Assembly (NCBI GenBank): GCA_964390565.1 | Contig: CAYMII010000002.1 | Location: forward strand, 1-64,000 | Source of the DNA: UBA8529 sp964390565 | Lineage (GTDB): Bacteria > Bacteroidota > Bacteroidia > Bacteroidales > Tenuifilaceae | Reading direction: 5' to 3' | DNA length: 64,000 nucleotides | Part shown: piece after piece, positions 7,389-15,372 of the stretch | Layout: each line of letters begins with the position of its first letter | Position numbering within the stretch: position 1 is the first letter of the stretch | Notes under the pieces: generated by a model | What the model was told of the DNA's origin: nothing | Seen by the model: only the letters and a program-made list of their open reading frames with translations | Databases searched by the model: none | Program-made: the position numbers and the translations under genes

Positions 7389-7463
7389 GACAATGTGCCA
7401 ATTATTCAATATGCCAATTAAGGTATATATAAAGTTGGCATATTGCCGCATTGAGTAATTGTC
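7389..7463. terminator. long imperfect inverted repeat between convergent genes
   Basis: The sequence from GACAATGTGCCAATTATTC to its imperfect complement ending in GAGTAATTGTC fills the whole gap between msrA and the convergent DUF4440 gene. TATGCCAA pairs with TTGGCATA at the loop side. It has no long T run, so a bidirectional terminator role is likely but not certain. Confidence 0.5.
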
Positions 7464-7952
7464 TTATTGTTTCTTCTCACCTAACCCATCATGCCCTGTG
7501 TCGAGAACATATTTCCATTCGCCACTGCTTTGGCGTTGCCAGAATGTGACGTAGGTTCCCTCGCCATTCTTTGTAGAATCGGCTTTGACTTGTAGTTTCC
7601 AAGTACCATATGTATAGCCCAAATCGCCCGATTGAGATGCGCGAGCATACATAGGCTCCCAAGTCAAAACGTAGGTTGAATCAGACCTATTTACTTGGCG
7701 CTCTTCCAGCGACTTTAAACCAACCATTGGGTATTTATTTGGCCCTAGAAAAGTAACATCCTCGGTTGCAAATTTGACGAATGCCGCATTTTTTCCGTGC
7801 AAAACAGAGTATGCGCTAAAATCACGATCGGCTTGCAATATCTCATCACAATATTTTTGAGTATCGACCTCTTTTGGTGAGCATCCGAATAGAAGAATAA
7901 AGAATAAGACTAAGGTTGAGATTGAGGTTAAGGTTAAGGTTAAGGTTTTCAT
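7464..7952 (-). CDS. exported lipoprotein with DUF4440/SnoaL-like fold
   Basis: The 162-residue product has a lipoprotein signal ending LLFGC with the lipobox cysteine at about 24. The mature part matches the NTF2-like DUF4440 pattern: a helix with ADRDFSAYSVLHGKNAAFVKFATEDVTF, then VGLKSLEER, then strands with GYTYGTWKL and TYVTFWQRQSSGEWKYVLDTG. Members of this fold bind small ligands or act as isomerases and many have no known reaction. The signal peptide is coded by a short tandem repeat that gives alternating Leu-Thr. It is convergent with msrA. Confidence 0.8.
   Translation of the reverse strand: MKTLTLTLTSISTLVLFFILLFGCSPKEVDTQKYCDEILQADRDFSAYSVLHGKNAAFVKFATEDVTFLGPNKYPMVGLKSLEERQVNRSDSTYVLTWEPMYARASQSGDLGYTYGTWKLQVKADSTKNGEGTYVTFWQRQSSGEWKYVLDTGHDGLGEKKQ
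7911..7947 (-). repeat. hexanucleotide repeat coding the signal peptide start
   Basis: The unit TTAAGG occurs about three times perfectly, with degenerate copies before it (TTGAGA, TTGAGG). Read on the minus strand just after the start codon it gives Leu-Thr-Leu-Thr-Leu-Thr. Because the unit is six bases, copy-number change would keep the frame and only change signal-peptide length. Confidence 0.8.
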
Positions 7953-8074
7953 GAGTTATGGGTTTTGTGTTATAGCGACTTCCTTTTCTTGTATTTTTCC
8001 ACTTAGCACTTACATAACCAAAGATACAAAAAACACTCTTTACCCTATATTTATTAATAAAAAAAATGAAGTTT

Positions 8075-8243
8075 CTCGCCGCAAGCGGACAGGGTAACGA
8101 CAAGGGATTTCTTAATAATATCGCCCCTAAGGGCAGGGAATAAGACATTAAAGATCCCTCGACTTCGCTCGAGATTGCTGCCTGCCGGTAGGCAAGAGTT
8201 CGACTAAATATTTTTTTTCAAAATTATAGTCTCACTGATTTAA
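8075..8243 (+). repeat. dispersed multi-hairpin repeat, copy 1
   Basis: Blocks shared with the copies near 52.3 and 55.9 kb occur in the same order: CTCGCCGCAAGCGGAC, then ATCCCTCGACTTCGCTCG, then CTGCCTGCCGGTAGGCAAG, then TTCGACTAAATA, and finally CAAAATTATAGTCTCACTG plus ATTTAA. Several blocks are self-complementary. It lies in the gap between two divergent genes. It may be a REP-like element or a structured leader. Confidence 0.8.
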
Positions 8244-8331
8244 CTTTTATTAACGAGCTATCTTAAATATATTTATATCAGTTTTTTAAGTTTGCATAAT
8301 AGCATAAAATCTTATATAAAATATTATATCT

Positions 8332-10707
8332 ATGATTAAAAATATAATTATAACTGCTTTAAGAAACTTTCTTAGGCAGAAAGGATTCTCTGCATTAAAC
8401 ATCATAGGATTAGCAATTGGATTAGCCGTTTCGATGCTAATTCTAATAAAAATAACCTTCGAACTTGGATACGATAAGTTTCATAAGGATTACGACAATA
8501 TCTACCGAGTAGTTTCCGATATCAATAACGGTGGGCAGGAAATGAAGGTTGGCATGTCGCCCGCAGTTATTGCTGCAGAACTTAACAAACAGTACCCTGA
8601 AGTTGTCGACTTTGCTAGGATGAAATTTTTAAACGAAAAACTACCACTCAAGCAAGGGGATAAAATTTTTGATAACGCCAATGTAATCTATACCGATTCA
8701 ACTTTTTTTAGCTTTTTTGGATTTAAACTCCTTAAAGGTGATGAAAAGCAAGTTCTAAAATTTGCTGATAATGTTGTAATATCGAGCACATGGGCGAATA
8801 AGATGTTTGGGAATACTTCGCCAATTGGCGAAAAGATTCAAATTGGTTCAGATAAAGTTAAAATTGTTGTTGGAGTTTTTGAGGATTGCCCTAAAAATTC
8901 AACCATTAAGGCCGATATCCTTTTAAGCGTGGCAGATTATCCTGAGCAGTCGGACTTAACCAATTGGTTGAATTTTGAATTTTTCAACTATATAAAACTA
9001 CAACCCGAAGCAAACCCCGATTCCATAAATAGCCACATAAAAAAACTTGTTGGTAAGAATGTACAAGTTGAAGAATATAAAAAGGCTGGTTTCATTTTCA
9101 CTTTCTTTTTACAACCTCTAAAAAAGATTCATCTTTACTCCGACCGAATGGGCGATGATGGCTCAGCAGGAATTGGCTATATCTTCCTGTACATATCAAT
9201 TTCAATTATTGTTCTATTACTTGCAATCATAAACTTCACAAATCTTACCACTGCAAAATCTATGGCTAGGGCTAAAGAGGTGGCAATTCGTAAGGTTGTT
9301 GGGTCGAAACGAAAGTTCTTGGTGCTTCAATTCCTTGGTGAATCGGTTCTACTATCGATTATTTCATTTGGGATTGGGCTTTTGATCGTAGAGCTAGTAT
9401 TACCTTGGTTTGGAACTATAACCGGCTCAGATCTTTCATTCGGAGTTCTCGATAATTTCGGGTTAACCTTTTCGTTCCTCGGTTTGGCAATATTTACAGG
9501 CTTAGTTTCGGGACTTTACCCTGCAGTAATTCTATCAAAATTTTCTCCAACACTAGTATTCAAAAGACTTAGCAGCAAAGGTAAAGGTGGGAAAACATTA
9601 AGAAATGCTCTTATAGTTTTCCAATTCTCTGCAACAGTTATCCTTATTATCTGTACGCTTACGGTTTATCGTCAACTTGAATTTATTCAGAATAAGAAGT
9701 TGGGATTTGATCGCGATAATATTGCTGTTATTCCACTTAACAACCTTGGTACGAATATCAATCCACAAACGCTTAAAAGTGAGATTGAGAGCATCCCTGA
9801 GGTGAAAGCATTATCACTTTCAGAATCAACACCAATTACCAGCCTTTCGGCACGTGACTTCGAAGTTGGTGGTGAGCCAAAAGATAAACCCTTAATGCTG
9901 CCATTCTGCGTTGCAGATTTTGATTTTTGGAAAACAATAGACCTGAAGGTGATTCTAGGCCGAGGCTTTTCGAGAGAATTCCCATCCGATGAGCGTTCGA
10001 TAATGGTAAACCAGGCTCTAGTAAACCGATTTGGATGGAAAGATCCACTTTCGATGACCATAACATTCGATTCCGTTGAACATAAGATTATTGGTGTAGT
10101 TGGTGATTTTAACTTCGAGGATCTTAGAAAAACAGTTAAGCCAATTATTATTATCCCAAAAGTTAATTCGAAAAATTATCTCCTAATCAAAATTCAGTCA
10201 GGCGAAACAACCGAAACGCTTAAAAAGATTAATGCAATATGGAAAAGATTGGGTAATGAATACGAACCCAACACTACGTTTATCAATGAAATGGTTAATG
10301 GCATGTACAATACCGACCGAACACTGGCTCAAGGATTTCTGTTTTTAACTGTAATTGCAATTGTTATTGCATGCCTTGGGTTAATTGGGCTGGCAGCATA
10401 TTTATCGGAATCGCGAGCAAAAGAGGTGGGAATTAGAAAAGTAATGGGCGAATCGCCCATGCATATTGTCTACAGCTTATCGAAAGTATTCCTTGGGCTG
10501 ATTGCTTTTGCCAATCTTATTGCTGTTCCTATCTCAATTTATGCGATGAATAAATGGTTAGATAACTTTGCATTCAAAGCATCATTGAACTGGACTTTGA
10601 TTGCATTAGCCGTGATTTCGAGCTTTATAATAGCAATCCTATCAATCAGTATACTAACCATTAAAACAGCGCTCAAAAACCCTGTAGAATCGTTAAAATA
10701 CGAATAG
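8332..10707 (+). CDS. MacB/FtsX-type ABC transporter permease
   Basis: The 791-residue integral membrane protein starts with the usual MIKNIIITALRNFLRQKGFS pattern, then one membrane helix and a periplasmic MacB-like domain. It then has two FtsX permease blocks, at about 285-410 and 670-785, each starting with a KEVAIRK/KEVGIRK motif. Bacteroidota have many such fused permeases, which pair with separate ATPases and act in export or mechanotransmission of lipoproteins or peptides. No ATPase gene is adjacent, so its partner must be encoded elsewhere. The start is supported by the conserved N-terminus. Confidence 0.88.
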   Translation: MIKNIIITALRNFLRQKGFSALNIIGLAIGLAVSMLILIKITFELGYDKFHKDYDNIYRVVSDINNGGQEMKVGMSPAVIAAELNKQYPEVVDFARMKFLNEKLPLKQGDKIFDNANVIYTDSTFFSFFGFKLLKGDEKQVLKFADNVVISSTWANKMFGNTSPIGEKIQIGSDKVKIVVGVFEDCPKNSTIKADILLSVADYPEQSDLTNWLNFEFFNYIKLQPEANPDSINSHIKKLVGKNVQVEEYKKAGFIFTFFLQPLKKIHLYSDRMGDDGSAGIGYIFLYISISIIVLLLAIINFTNLTTAKSMARAKEVAIRKVVGSKRKFLVLQFLGESVLLSIISFGIGLLIVELVLPWFGTITGSDLSFGVLDNFGLTFSFLGLAIFTGLVSGLYPAVILSKFSPTLVFKRLSSKGKGGKTLRNALIVFQFSATVILIICTLTVYRQLEFIQNKKLGFDRDNIAVIPLNNLGTNINPQTLKSEIESIPEVKALSLSESTPITSLSARDFEVGGEPKDKPLMLPFCVADFDFWKTIDLKVILGRGFSREFPSDERSIMVNQALVNRFGWKDPLSMTITFDSVEHKIIGVVGDFNFEDLRKTVKPIIIIPKVNSKNYLLIKIQSGETTETLKKINAIWKRLGNEYEPNTTFINEMVNGMYNTDRTLAQGFLFLTVIAIVIACLGLIGLAAYLSESRAKEVGIRKVMGESPMHIVYSLSKVFLGLIAFANLIAVPISIYAMNKWLDNFAFKASLNWTLIALAVISSFIIAILSISILTIKTALKNPVESLKYE

Positions 10708-10733
10708 ATGAGTTGGCAACGAATTATCAAACA

Positions 10734-11159
10734 CTAAAGCTGAATCTCATTGGTGGCTTTTGATTCAATAATAACACCAGTGATTGGAACTTTTAGAACC
10801 TTGGCATTGCTTGCATTGGATTTAATGGTAACAGTTCGGCTCACAACCTGAGGACGAGGCTCTATCCTAAACTCTACTTTTATTATTGCTGATTTACCAG
10901 GTAGAATAGGAGCTTTAGGCCACTCCTTCACATTAGTACCACAACAACCCTCAACGATGTTTAAAATTAAAGGGGCATTTCCTTTATTTAGTACAACTAT
11001 TTCTACTTTACCATTCTGCTCAGTTAGCTCATTTAAAGCTATTTCGCCAATATTAACAGTATCAGGTGTTGTAACTATAAACGCTCCGCTATTTTGAGCA
11101 TCGAGCACCTCAGTTGCTGCAACCAATAAAACAAGCAATAAAACAACCCTCATAATCAT
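10734..11159 (-). CDS. DUF1573 domain protein, exported
   Basis: The 141-residue product has a signal peptide (about 1-21, ending in LDAQ). A DUF1573 immunoglobulin-like domain follows, with the diagnostic FELVNKGNAPLIL-like stretch (here VEIVVLNKGNAPLIL), a Cys-Cys pair in EGCCGTNV, and the LPGKSAIIKVEF strand. The function of the family is unknown; it is common in Bacteroidota envelopes. The gene is convergent with the upstream permease. A second, lipoprotein-type DUF1573 gene lies at about 21.5 kb. Confidence 0.85.
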   Translation of the reverse strand: MIMRVVLLLVLLVAATEVLDAQNSGAFIVTTPDTVNIGEIALNELTEQNGKVEIVVLNKGNAPLILNIVEGCCGTNVKEWPKAPILPGKSAIIKVEFRIEPRPQVVSRTVTIKSNASNAKVLKVPITGVIIESKATNEIQL

Positions 11160-11203
11160 TTACTTTTAAATATTACTTAATAACCCCAACCCCTTACAAA
11201 GGA

Positions 11204-11932
11204 TTGGAGTTTAAATATCATTTTTATTTACCAATATTGCACTATCAAATTTCAAGCCTAAAAATAGTGAAAAATAATAACACATTTCAAGCAGCCATCT
11301 TAGATATGGATGGAGTAATTGTGGATAACCACACCTATCATGTTAAAGCATGGGAAGTTTTTTGTAATCGTCATGGGATTCAGTTCGATGAAGAATCTTT
11401 TAGAGCCAAGTATTTTGGCAAAAATAACTTTGATATTCTGAATGGGTTAATGAGCACACCACCCACAACGAGTCAGATAAACTATCTTGGAGAAGAGAAA
11501 GAGACTATTTACCGTGAGCTGTATCAAAAAGATATTTCACCCGTGAAAGGCTTGGTTGCTTTCCTTATCAAGCTGAAGGAATCGGGAATTAAAACGGCAG
11601 TTGCAACATCGGCACCAACTAGCAACCTTGATTTTACGCTCGACAACCTAGATATCCGGCATCTTTTCGATGCCATTGTAGATGCATCGGGTATATCAAA
11701 GGGCAAACCCGATCCAGAAATCTATCTAAAGGCTGCAAGTTTATTAAATATCAAGCCTGATAATTGTGTTGTATTTGAAGATTCAATTTCGGGTATCAAA
11801 TCGGGGCAGAATGCGGGAATGAAAGTTGTTGCGCTTATTACTACACATACTATTGACGAACTCCCTAAAACATCTATTGCTATTAATGATTTTACACAAA
11901 TTTCTGTTGAGATTATTAGTGATATTCAATAG
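11204..11932 (+). CDS. HAD-superfamily hydrolase, beta-phosphoglucomutase-like
   Basis: The motifs of the HAD phosphatase family are in order: DMDGVIVDNH (nucleophile Asp and the acid/base Asp two residues later), a helical cap with the HVKAWEVF stretch, TAVATSAPTSN, KGKPDPEIYL and VVFEDSISGIKSGQNAGM. The cap and spacing match beta-phosphoglucomutase and sugar-phosphate phosphatases (family IA/IB border). The substrate cannot be told from sequence. The first 21 residues are not part of the fold; a GTG at 11267 just before KNNNTFQAAILDMDG is an equally good start. Confidence 0.85.
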   Translation: MEFKYHFYLPILHYQISSLKIVKNNNTFQAAILDMDGVIVDNHTYHVKAWEVFCNRHGIQFDEESFRAKYFGKNNFDILNGLMSTPPTTSQINYLGEEKETIYRELYQKDISPVKGLVAFLIKLKESGIKTAVATSAPTSNLDFTLDNLDIRHLFDAIVDASGISKGKPDPEIYLKAASLLNIKPDNCVVFEDSISGIKSGQNAGMKVVALITTHTIDELPKTSIAINDFTQISVEIISDIQ

Positions 11933-11955
11933 AAATTGATAAATTTAGATTAGAA

Positions 11956-12165
11956 TCATGCTTCTTCTTCAACAAGTAGTTTCATTTTAATTACTTGGTT
12001 ATTCCCGCAGAATGAACATCTTTTGGTTGATACTTCGGTTACTCCTTTTGTCAAAGTAACAGTATTTTCAACAGTATCTACGTTTCCACATTTTTCGCAT
12101 TTGGGAATAAATGTCACTGAATTGCCTTTATGTTTTGAAATAACACCTCCTGTAATTTTAATCAT
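11956..12165 (-). CDS. small two-CxxC zinc-ribbon protein
   Basis: The 69-residue product carries CEKCG at about 23-27 and CSFCG at about 53-57, with beta-strand sequence between and after, as in a rubredoxin- or ribosomal-type zinc ribbon. No family name can be given. It stands alone between two minor genes. Confidence 0.65.
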   Translation of the reverse strand: MIKITGGVISKHKGNSVTFIPKCEKCGNVDTVENTVTLTKGVTEVSTKRCSFCGNNQVIKMKLLVEEEA

Positions 12166-12234
12166 AACTCTTTTCTGTTTATAATATACTTTAATTAATA
12201 TTTGAATAACTAAATACCATACTCCTTGTAATTG

Positions 12235-12471
12235 TCATACGCCATGCTTATTAAACAACTCTTTCCTTACGGCGCATATGCATAAGAAAGAGCTACCGAA
12301 TGACAACTTATAGTTGCAATTCACATTATCAGAGCAGCTTATAAAATGCACTTTTTTGCTTATGCAATTCTCAACTTTACAACAAACCTGATTGCCTATT
12401 TTCAGGCAGTCAAAATTCTTTTCGCAATGCGCAGTTTTACTAATAGCTATCTCGTTTACTTCGAATACCAT
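12235..12471 (-). CDS. small Cys-rich protein, uncharacterised
   Basis: From the ATG at 12471 (MVFEVNEIAISK) the 78-residue product has nine cysteines in short spacings: HCEKNFDC, CCKVENC, SCSDNVNC and CIC. The pattern SCSDNVNCNYKLSFGSSFLC followed by KELFNKHG looks like a conserved small metal-binding protein seen in Bacteroidota. An upstream ATG at 12501 exists but the extra residues look unconserved. The function is unknown; metal or Fe-S binding is inferred from the cysteines only. Confidence 0.6.
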   Translation of the reverse strand: MVFEVNEIAISKTAHCEKNFDCLKIGNQVCCKVENCISKKVHFISCSDNVNCNYKLSFGSSFLCICAVRKELFNKHGV

Positions 12472-12684
12472 CGTGATCTGATATTTAAAAATGTAATCCA
12501 ACCAAAATTTCTTTCACAAAACTAGATAGCATTTCGCTCAATAGGGCAAAAACAGGGTGGGACAAAAAGTGGACAATTAGAAAATAGAATCTAAGATATT
12601 ATTAATCTGATAATTAAAATACGAGCAAGTTGTTCAAGTGGGTTTTACAAATCGAATACTCAATGAAAGTGGAAGGTTAACCAA

Positions 12685-12714
12685 TAAAAAAGTCCCTCCA
12701 GATATTGAAGAGAC
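12685..12714 (-). terminator. Rho-independent terminator after the TPR-PAS sensor gene
   Basis: On the minus strand AGTCTCTTC pairs with GGAGGGACT, with two G-T pairs, and TTTTTTAT follows. It lies about 50 bases beyond the stop of the gene at 12766. I see nothing else in the roughly 290-base gap around it. Confidence 0.7.
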
Positions 12715-12765
12715 TCATTTAAATTTTTAGAAAAACGCCTTTACGGTAGCAAATTTTTGAGTTGA

Positions 12766-15276
12766 CTAAACGTTTTGAATGAATGTAACAAGGTTAACCT
12801 CTCTGTCAATTCCGAGTTTTTGTCTTAACCTCAAACGTGCTTTTTTTAAAGCCTCCTCTGATTGAAAAGTAATCTGAGCGATATCTTTATTACTCATATT
12901 GAGCTTTAAGAATGCGCAAATCTTTCTCTCGTTTGCTGTGATAGTTGGATATTGAGAATTTAGCCGTTCGTAAAATGAGCTATGGACTTTCCCAAATAGA
13001 GTTTCAAACTCATCCCAATTAGAGTTGTAGGATAACCGTTTATAGTCGGAAATAAGAGTATTAATAATGTTCTTACCTTCTTGATTTGTATTCTTTTCAA
13101 CTTCAATTAATCGTTCAATAGTTTGGGCATCACGTTCTGCATTCTGAATTAACTTTAAAGTTGCAGCAGTTATTGATTTTTGGTTAGTTTCAAGTTCTGT
13201 ATTTATTCTTTCAATCTCTAATGCCATTAACTTAGCCTTCTCTGCTTCGCTTTCTTTCAATGCTTGTTCGATTTTTTTTCTTTCTGTAATATCTCGGATA
13301 TTAGTTACTACAGAGTTTATTGCAGGATTATCAAGGAAATTCTGCGCAACTGCTTCGAACCATACATAGCCCTTTTCCTTATGCTTATGCCTGTATTGAA
13401 CGGTATCTGGAGTTTTTTTATCCGACAAAACTCTATTCCAATGCTGCTGGACAACTTCTACATCATCAGGATAAACAACATCTTTAATCGAGCCCATTAA
13501 CTCCTCAACACTATAGCCTGTAAGGTCTTTGGCTACATCGCTTATGAAGAACTGCTCGCCTTTTTCATTTACCTGAACAAAAATATCGTTAGAGTTCTTA
13601 ATCAATAACTTTAGTTTCTCTTCGCTCTCCTCAACTAAATTCTTTGTATAATACAGCTGTTCATTTGATTGGGTTAACTCCTCATTAAGAGCCTGATACT
13701 CTTCGTTCAGCTCTTCGATTTCACGTTTTTGTTTGGTAAGAATGATGTTGGTTTTGTGCTTAACACGGTATGAGTGCAGAATGAAAAGAGCAAATAAAGA
13801 CATCAAAATAAAACCACCAATTAAGAAAAATATGATTATTTTCTGCTGCTTTTTTTCAGCAACTTGGATAGCATCTTTTTTCTGTTGCTCCATTAAGATT
13901 GATTGTTTCTCTTTTTCGTAATTATAGGTGTATTCGAGGCCTGTAATTTTCTTTATATTCTCCTCACCAAAAAGGCTATCGTTTAATGTTTTATACAACT
14001 TATGGTTTATATAAGCATTTTTATAATCATTAGTAGCGGCATAAATTTCAGATAGCTGATTACGGATATCTTTTTGGGTATCTAATAGTTTTAACTCGTT
14101 AGCAATAGCCAAACTCTTTAATGTATAACTCAACGCATTGGGATATTTCTTCTGCTTGAAGTATATGGTACCAATTTTATATAGCGCTTCACAGGATGGG
14201 CGCTTCTTTCCTAACTCATCAGCCTTTGCTTGAGCCTTTGAATAGTTAGCCATAGCATTTTCATAATCACCCTGTTGAAAATAGAAGTCGCCAATATATA
14301 TCAGCGTACTTATTATGAGCAGTTTATCATTCCTTTCTTCATTTGCTTTCAATGCCTTTTGAAAGTATTCTAAAGCAAGGATATTGTTCGTTCTGAGATA
14401 TACAAAGCCTATATTTGCTAAGCAGTTTGAGATTTTGTTATTCGCTTTTTGTCCTTCGGCAATTTTAAGCGCCTTTTGGAAATTCTCAAGCGCTTTAGGA
14501 TAATCCATTAGCGATAAATAAATATTCCCAACATTAACTATACCTTGGAAATCAGGAGCCCCATTATTTTGCGCCTCTCTGATATTCAAATATTTTTGAA
14601 AATGTTCAAGTGCTAAGGGATAATTTCCTTGATAAGCATAAATGATTCCTAAACTATTTAAACAATTGGCCACTTCCGACTTTTCACCCAACTCTTCAAA
14701 AATTCTCATCGCTATCTGAAATCCCTTTATGGCATCATCATAATTGCCAATGGCACGATAAATCATAGATACACTTTGCGACCAATTAGCAACTTTTAGT
14801 TTATCGCCCAAGTCCTCGTACATTTTAATACCCCTTTGATAGCACTCTATTGCTTTTTCATTTTCGCCTTGTGTTTTATAATAAATACCAATACTATTTA
14901 AACACTTTGCAATTCCATCTATATATTTTATCTCTTCCGCTATTCTTAAAGCTTTTTGAAAATATTCAATTGATAATTGTTTATCGGATTTATTGTAGGA
15001 CATTCCGATTAATCGATTGCTTTCGAACTTCCCATTTAAAAATTTTATTTTATCAGATAATTCGAGGGCTTGAGTAGCATAGCTTCTCATTTTAGCAACA
15101 TCTTTATTATAAAAGTTGTAGGCAATTTTATTGAGAAGATTAACTTTAACAGAATCGTCTACCTGATGAATCCTCAAAAGGTTTTCTAGACTATCTACTT
15201 TTACTGTCTGTGCATTACTACTGTAACCTATAAAAATTGAAATAAAAAATAATAAAATTCCGATTTGCTTATTCAT
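12766..15276 (-). CDS. TPR-membrane-PAS-HTH sensor regulator
   Basis: The 836-residue product has a signal peptide, then about nine tetratricopeptide repeats (residues 40-420, e.g. GNYDDAIKGFQIAMRIFEELG). One membrane helix follows at about 468-490, a coiled coil at 500-545, a PAS domain at about 550-675 ending in NIRDITERKK, another coiled coil, and a C-terminal LuxR-like helix-turn-helix (TANERKICAFLKLNMSNKDIAQI). This is a one-component regulator common in Bacteroidota: outer TPRs may sense a ligand or partner, and the cytoplasmic HTH binds DNA. No kinase domain is present. The target genes are unknown. Confidence 0.88.
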   Translation of the reverse strand: MNKQIGILLFFISIFIGYSSNAQTVKVDSLENLLRIHQVDDSVKVNLLNKIAYNFYNKDVAKMRSYATQALELSDKIKFLNGKFESNRLIGMSYNKSDKQLSIEYFQKALRIAEEIKYIDGIAKCLNSIGIYYKTQGENEKAIECYQRGIKMYEDLGDKLKVANWSQSVSMIYRAIGNYDDAIKGFQIAMRIFEELGEKSEVANCLNSLGIIYAYQGNYPLALEHFQKYLNIREAQNNGAPDFQGIVNVGNIYLSLMDYPKALENFQKALKIAEGQKANNKISNCLANIGFVYLRTNNILALEYFQKALKANEERNDKLLIISTLIYIGDFYFQQGDYENAMANYSKAQAKADELGKKRPSCEALYKIGTIYFKQKKYPNALSYTLKSLAIANELKLLDTQKDIRNQLSEIYAATNDYKNAYINHKLYKTLNDSLFGEENIKKITGLEYTYNYEKEKQSILMEQQKKDAIQVAEKKQQKIIIFFLIGGFILMSLFALFILHSYRVKHKTNIILTKQKREIEELNEEYQALNEELTQSNEQLYYTKNLVEESEEKLKLLIKNSNDIFVQVNEKGEQFFISDVAKDLTGYSVEELMGSIKDVVYPDDVEVVQQHWNRVLSDKKTPDTVQYRHKHKEKGYVWFEAVAQNFLDNPAINSVVTNIRDITERKKIEQALKESEAEKAKLMALEIERINTELETNQKSITAATLKLIQNAERDAQTIERLIEVEKNTNQEGKNIINTLISDYKRLSYNSNWDEFETLFGKVHSSFYERLNSQYPTITANERKICAFLKLNMSNKDIAQITFQSEEALKKARLRLRQKLGIDREVNLVTFIQNV

Positions 15277-15372
15277 TATATTCTTTATAAAGGCATTAAT
15301 ACTTCAATATATTGGTAAAGGAATCAAATCTGAGGCATAATTTACTAGTAGATAAATACCTTGATTATTGCA

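Noticed and set aside
7846..8148. 100-residue open frame on the minus strand upstream of the DUF4440 gene
   Set aside because: It overlaps the real signal peptide in another frame and part of the dispersed repeat; its product is low-complexity (Asn-Leu repeats) and has no recognisable fold.
9687..10066. Overlapping minus-strand frames inside the MacB-type permease gene
   Set aside because: They are out-of-frame shadows of a long gene with clear family motifs.
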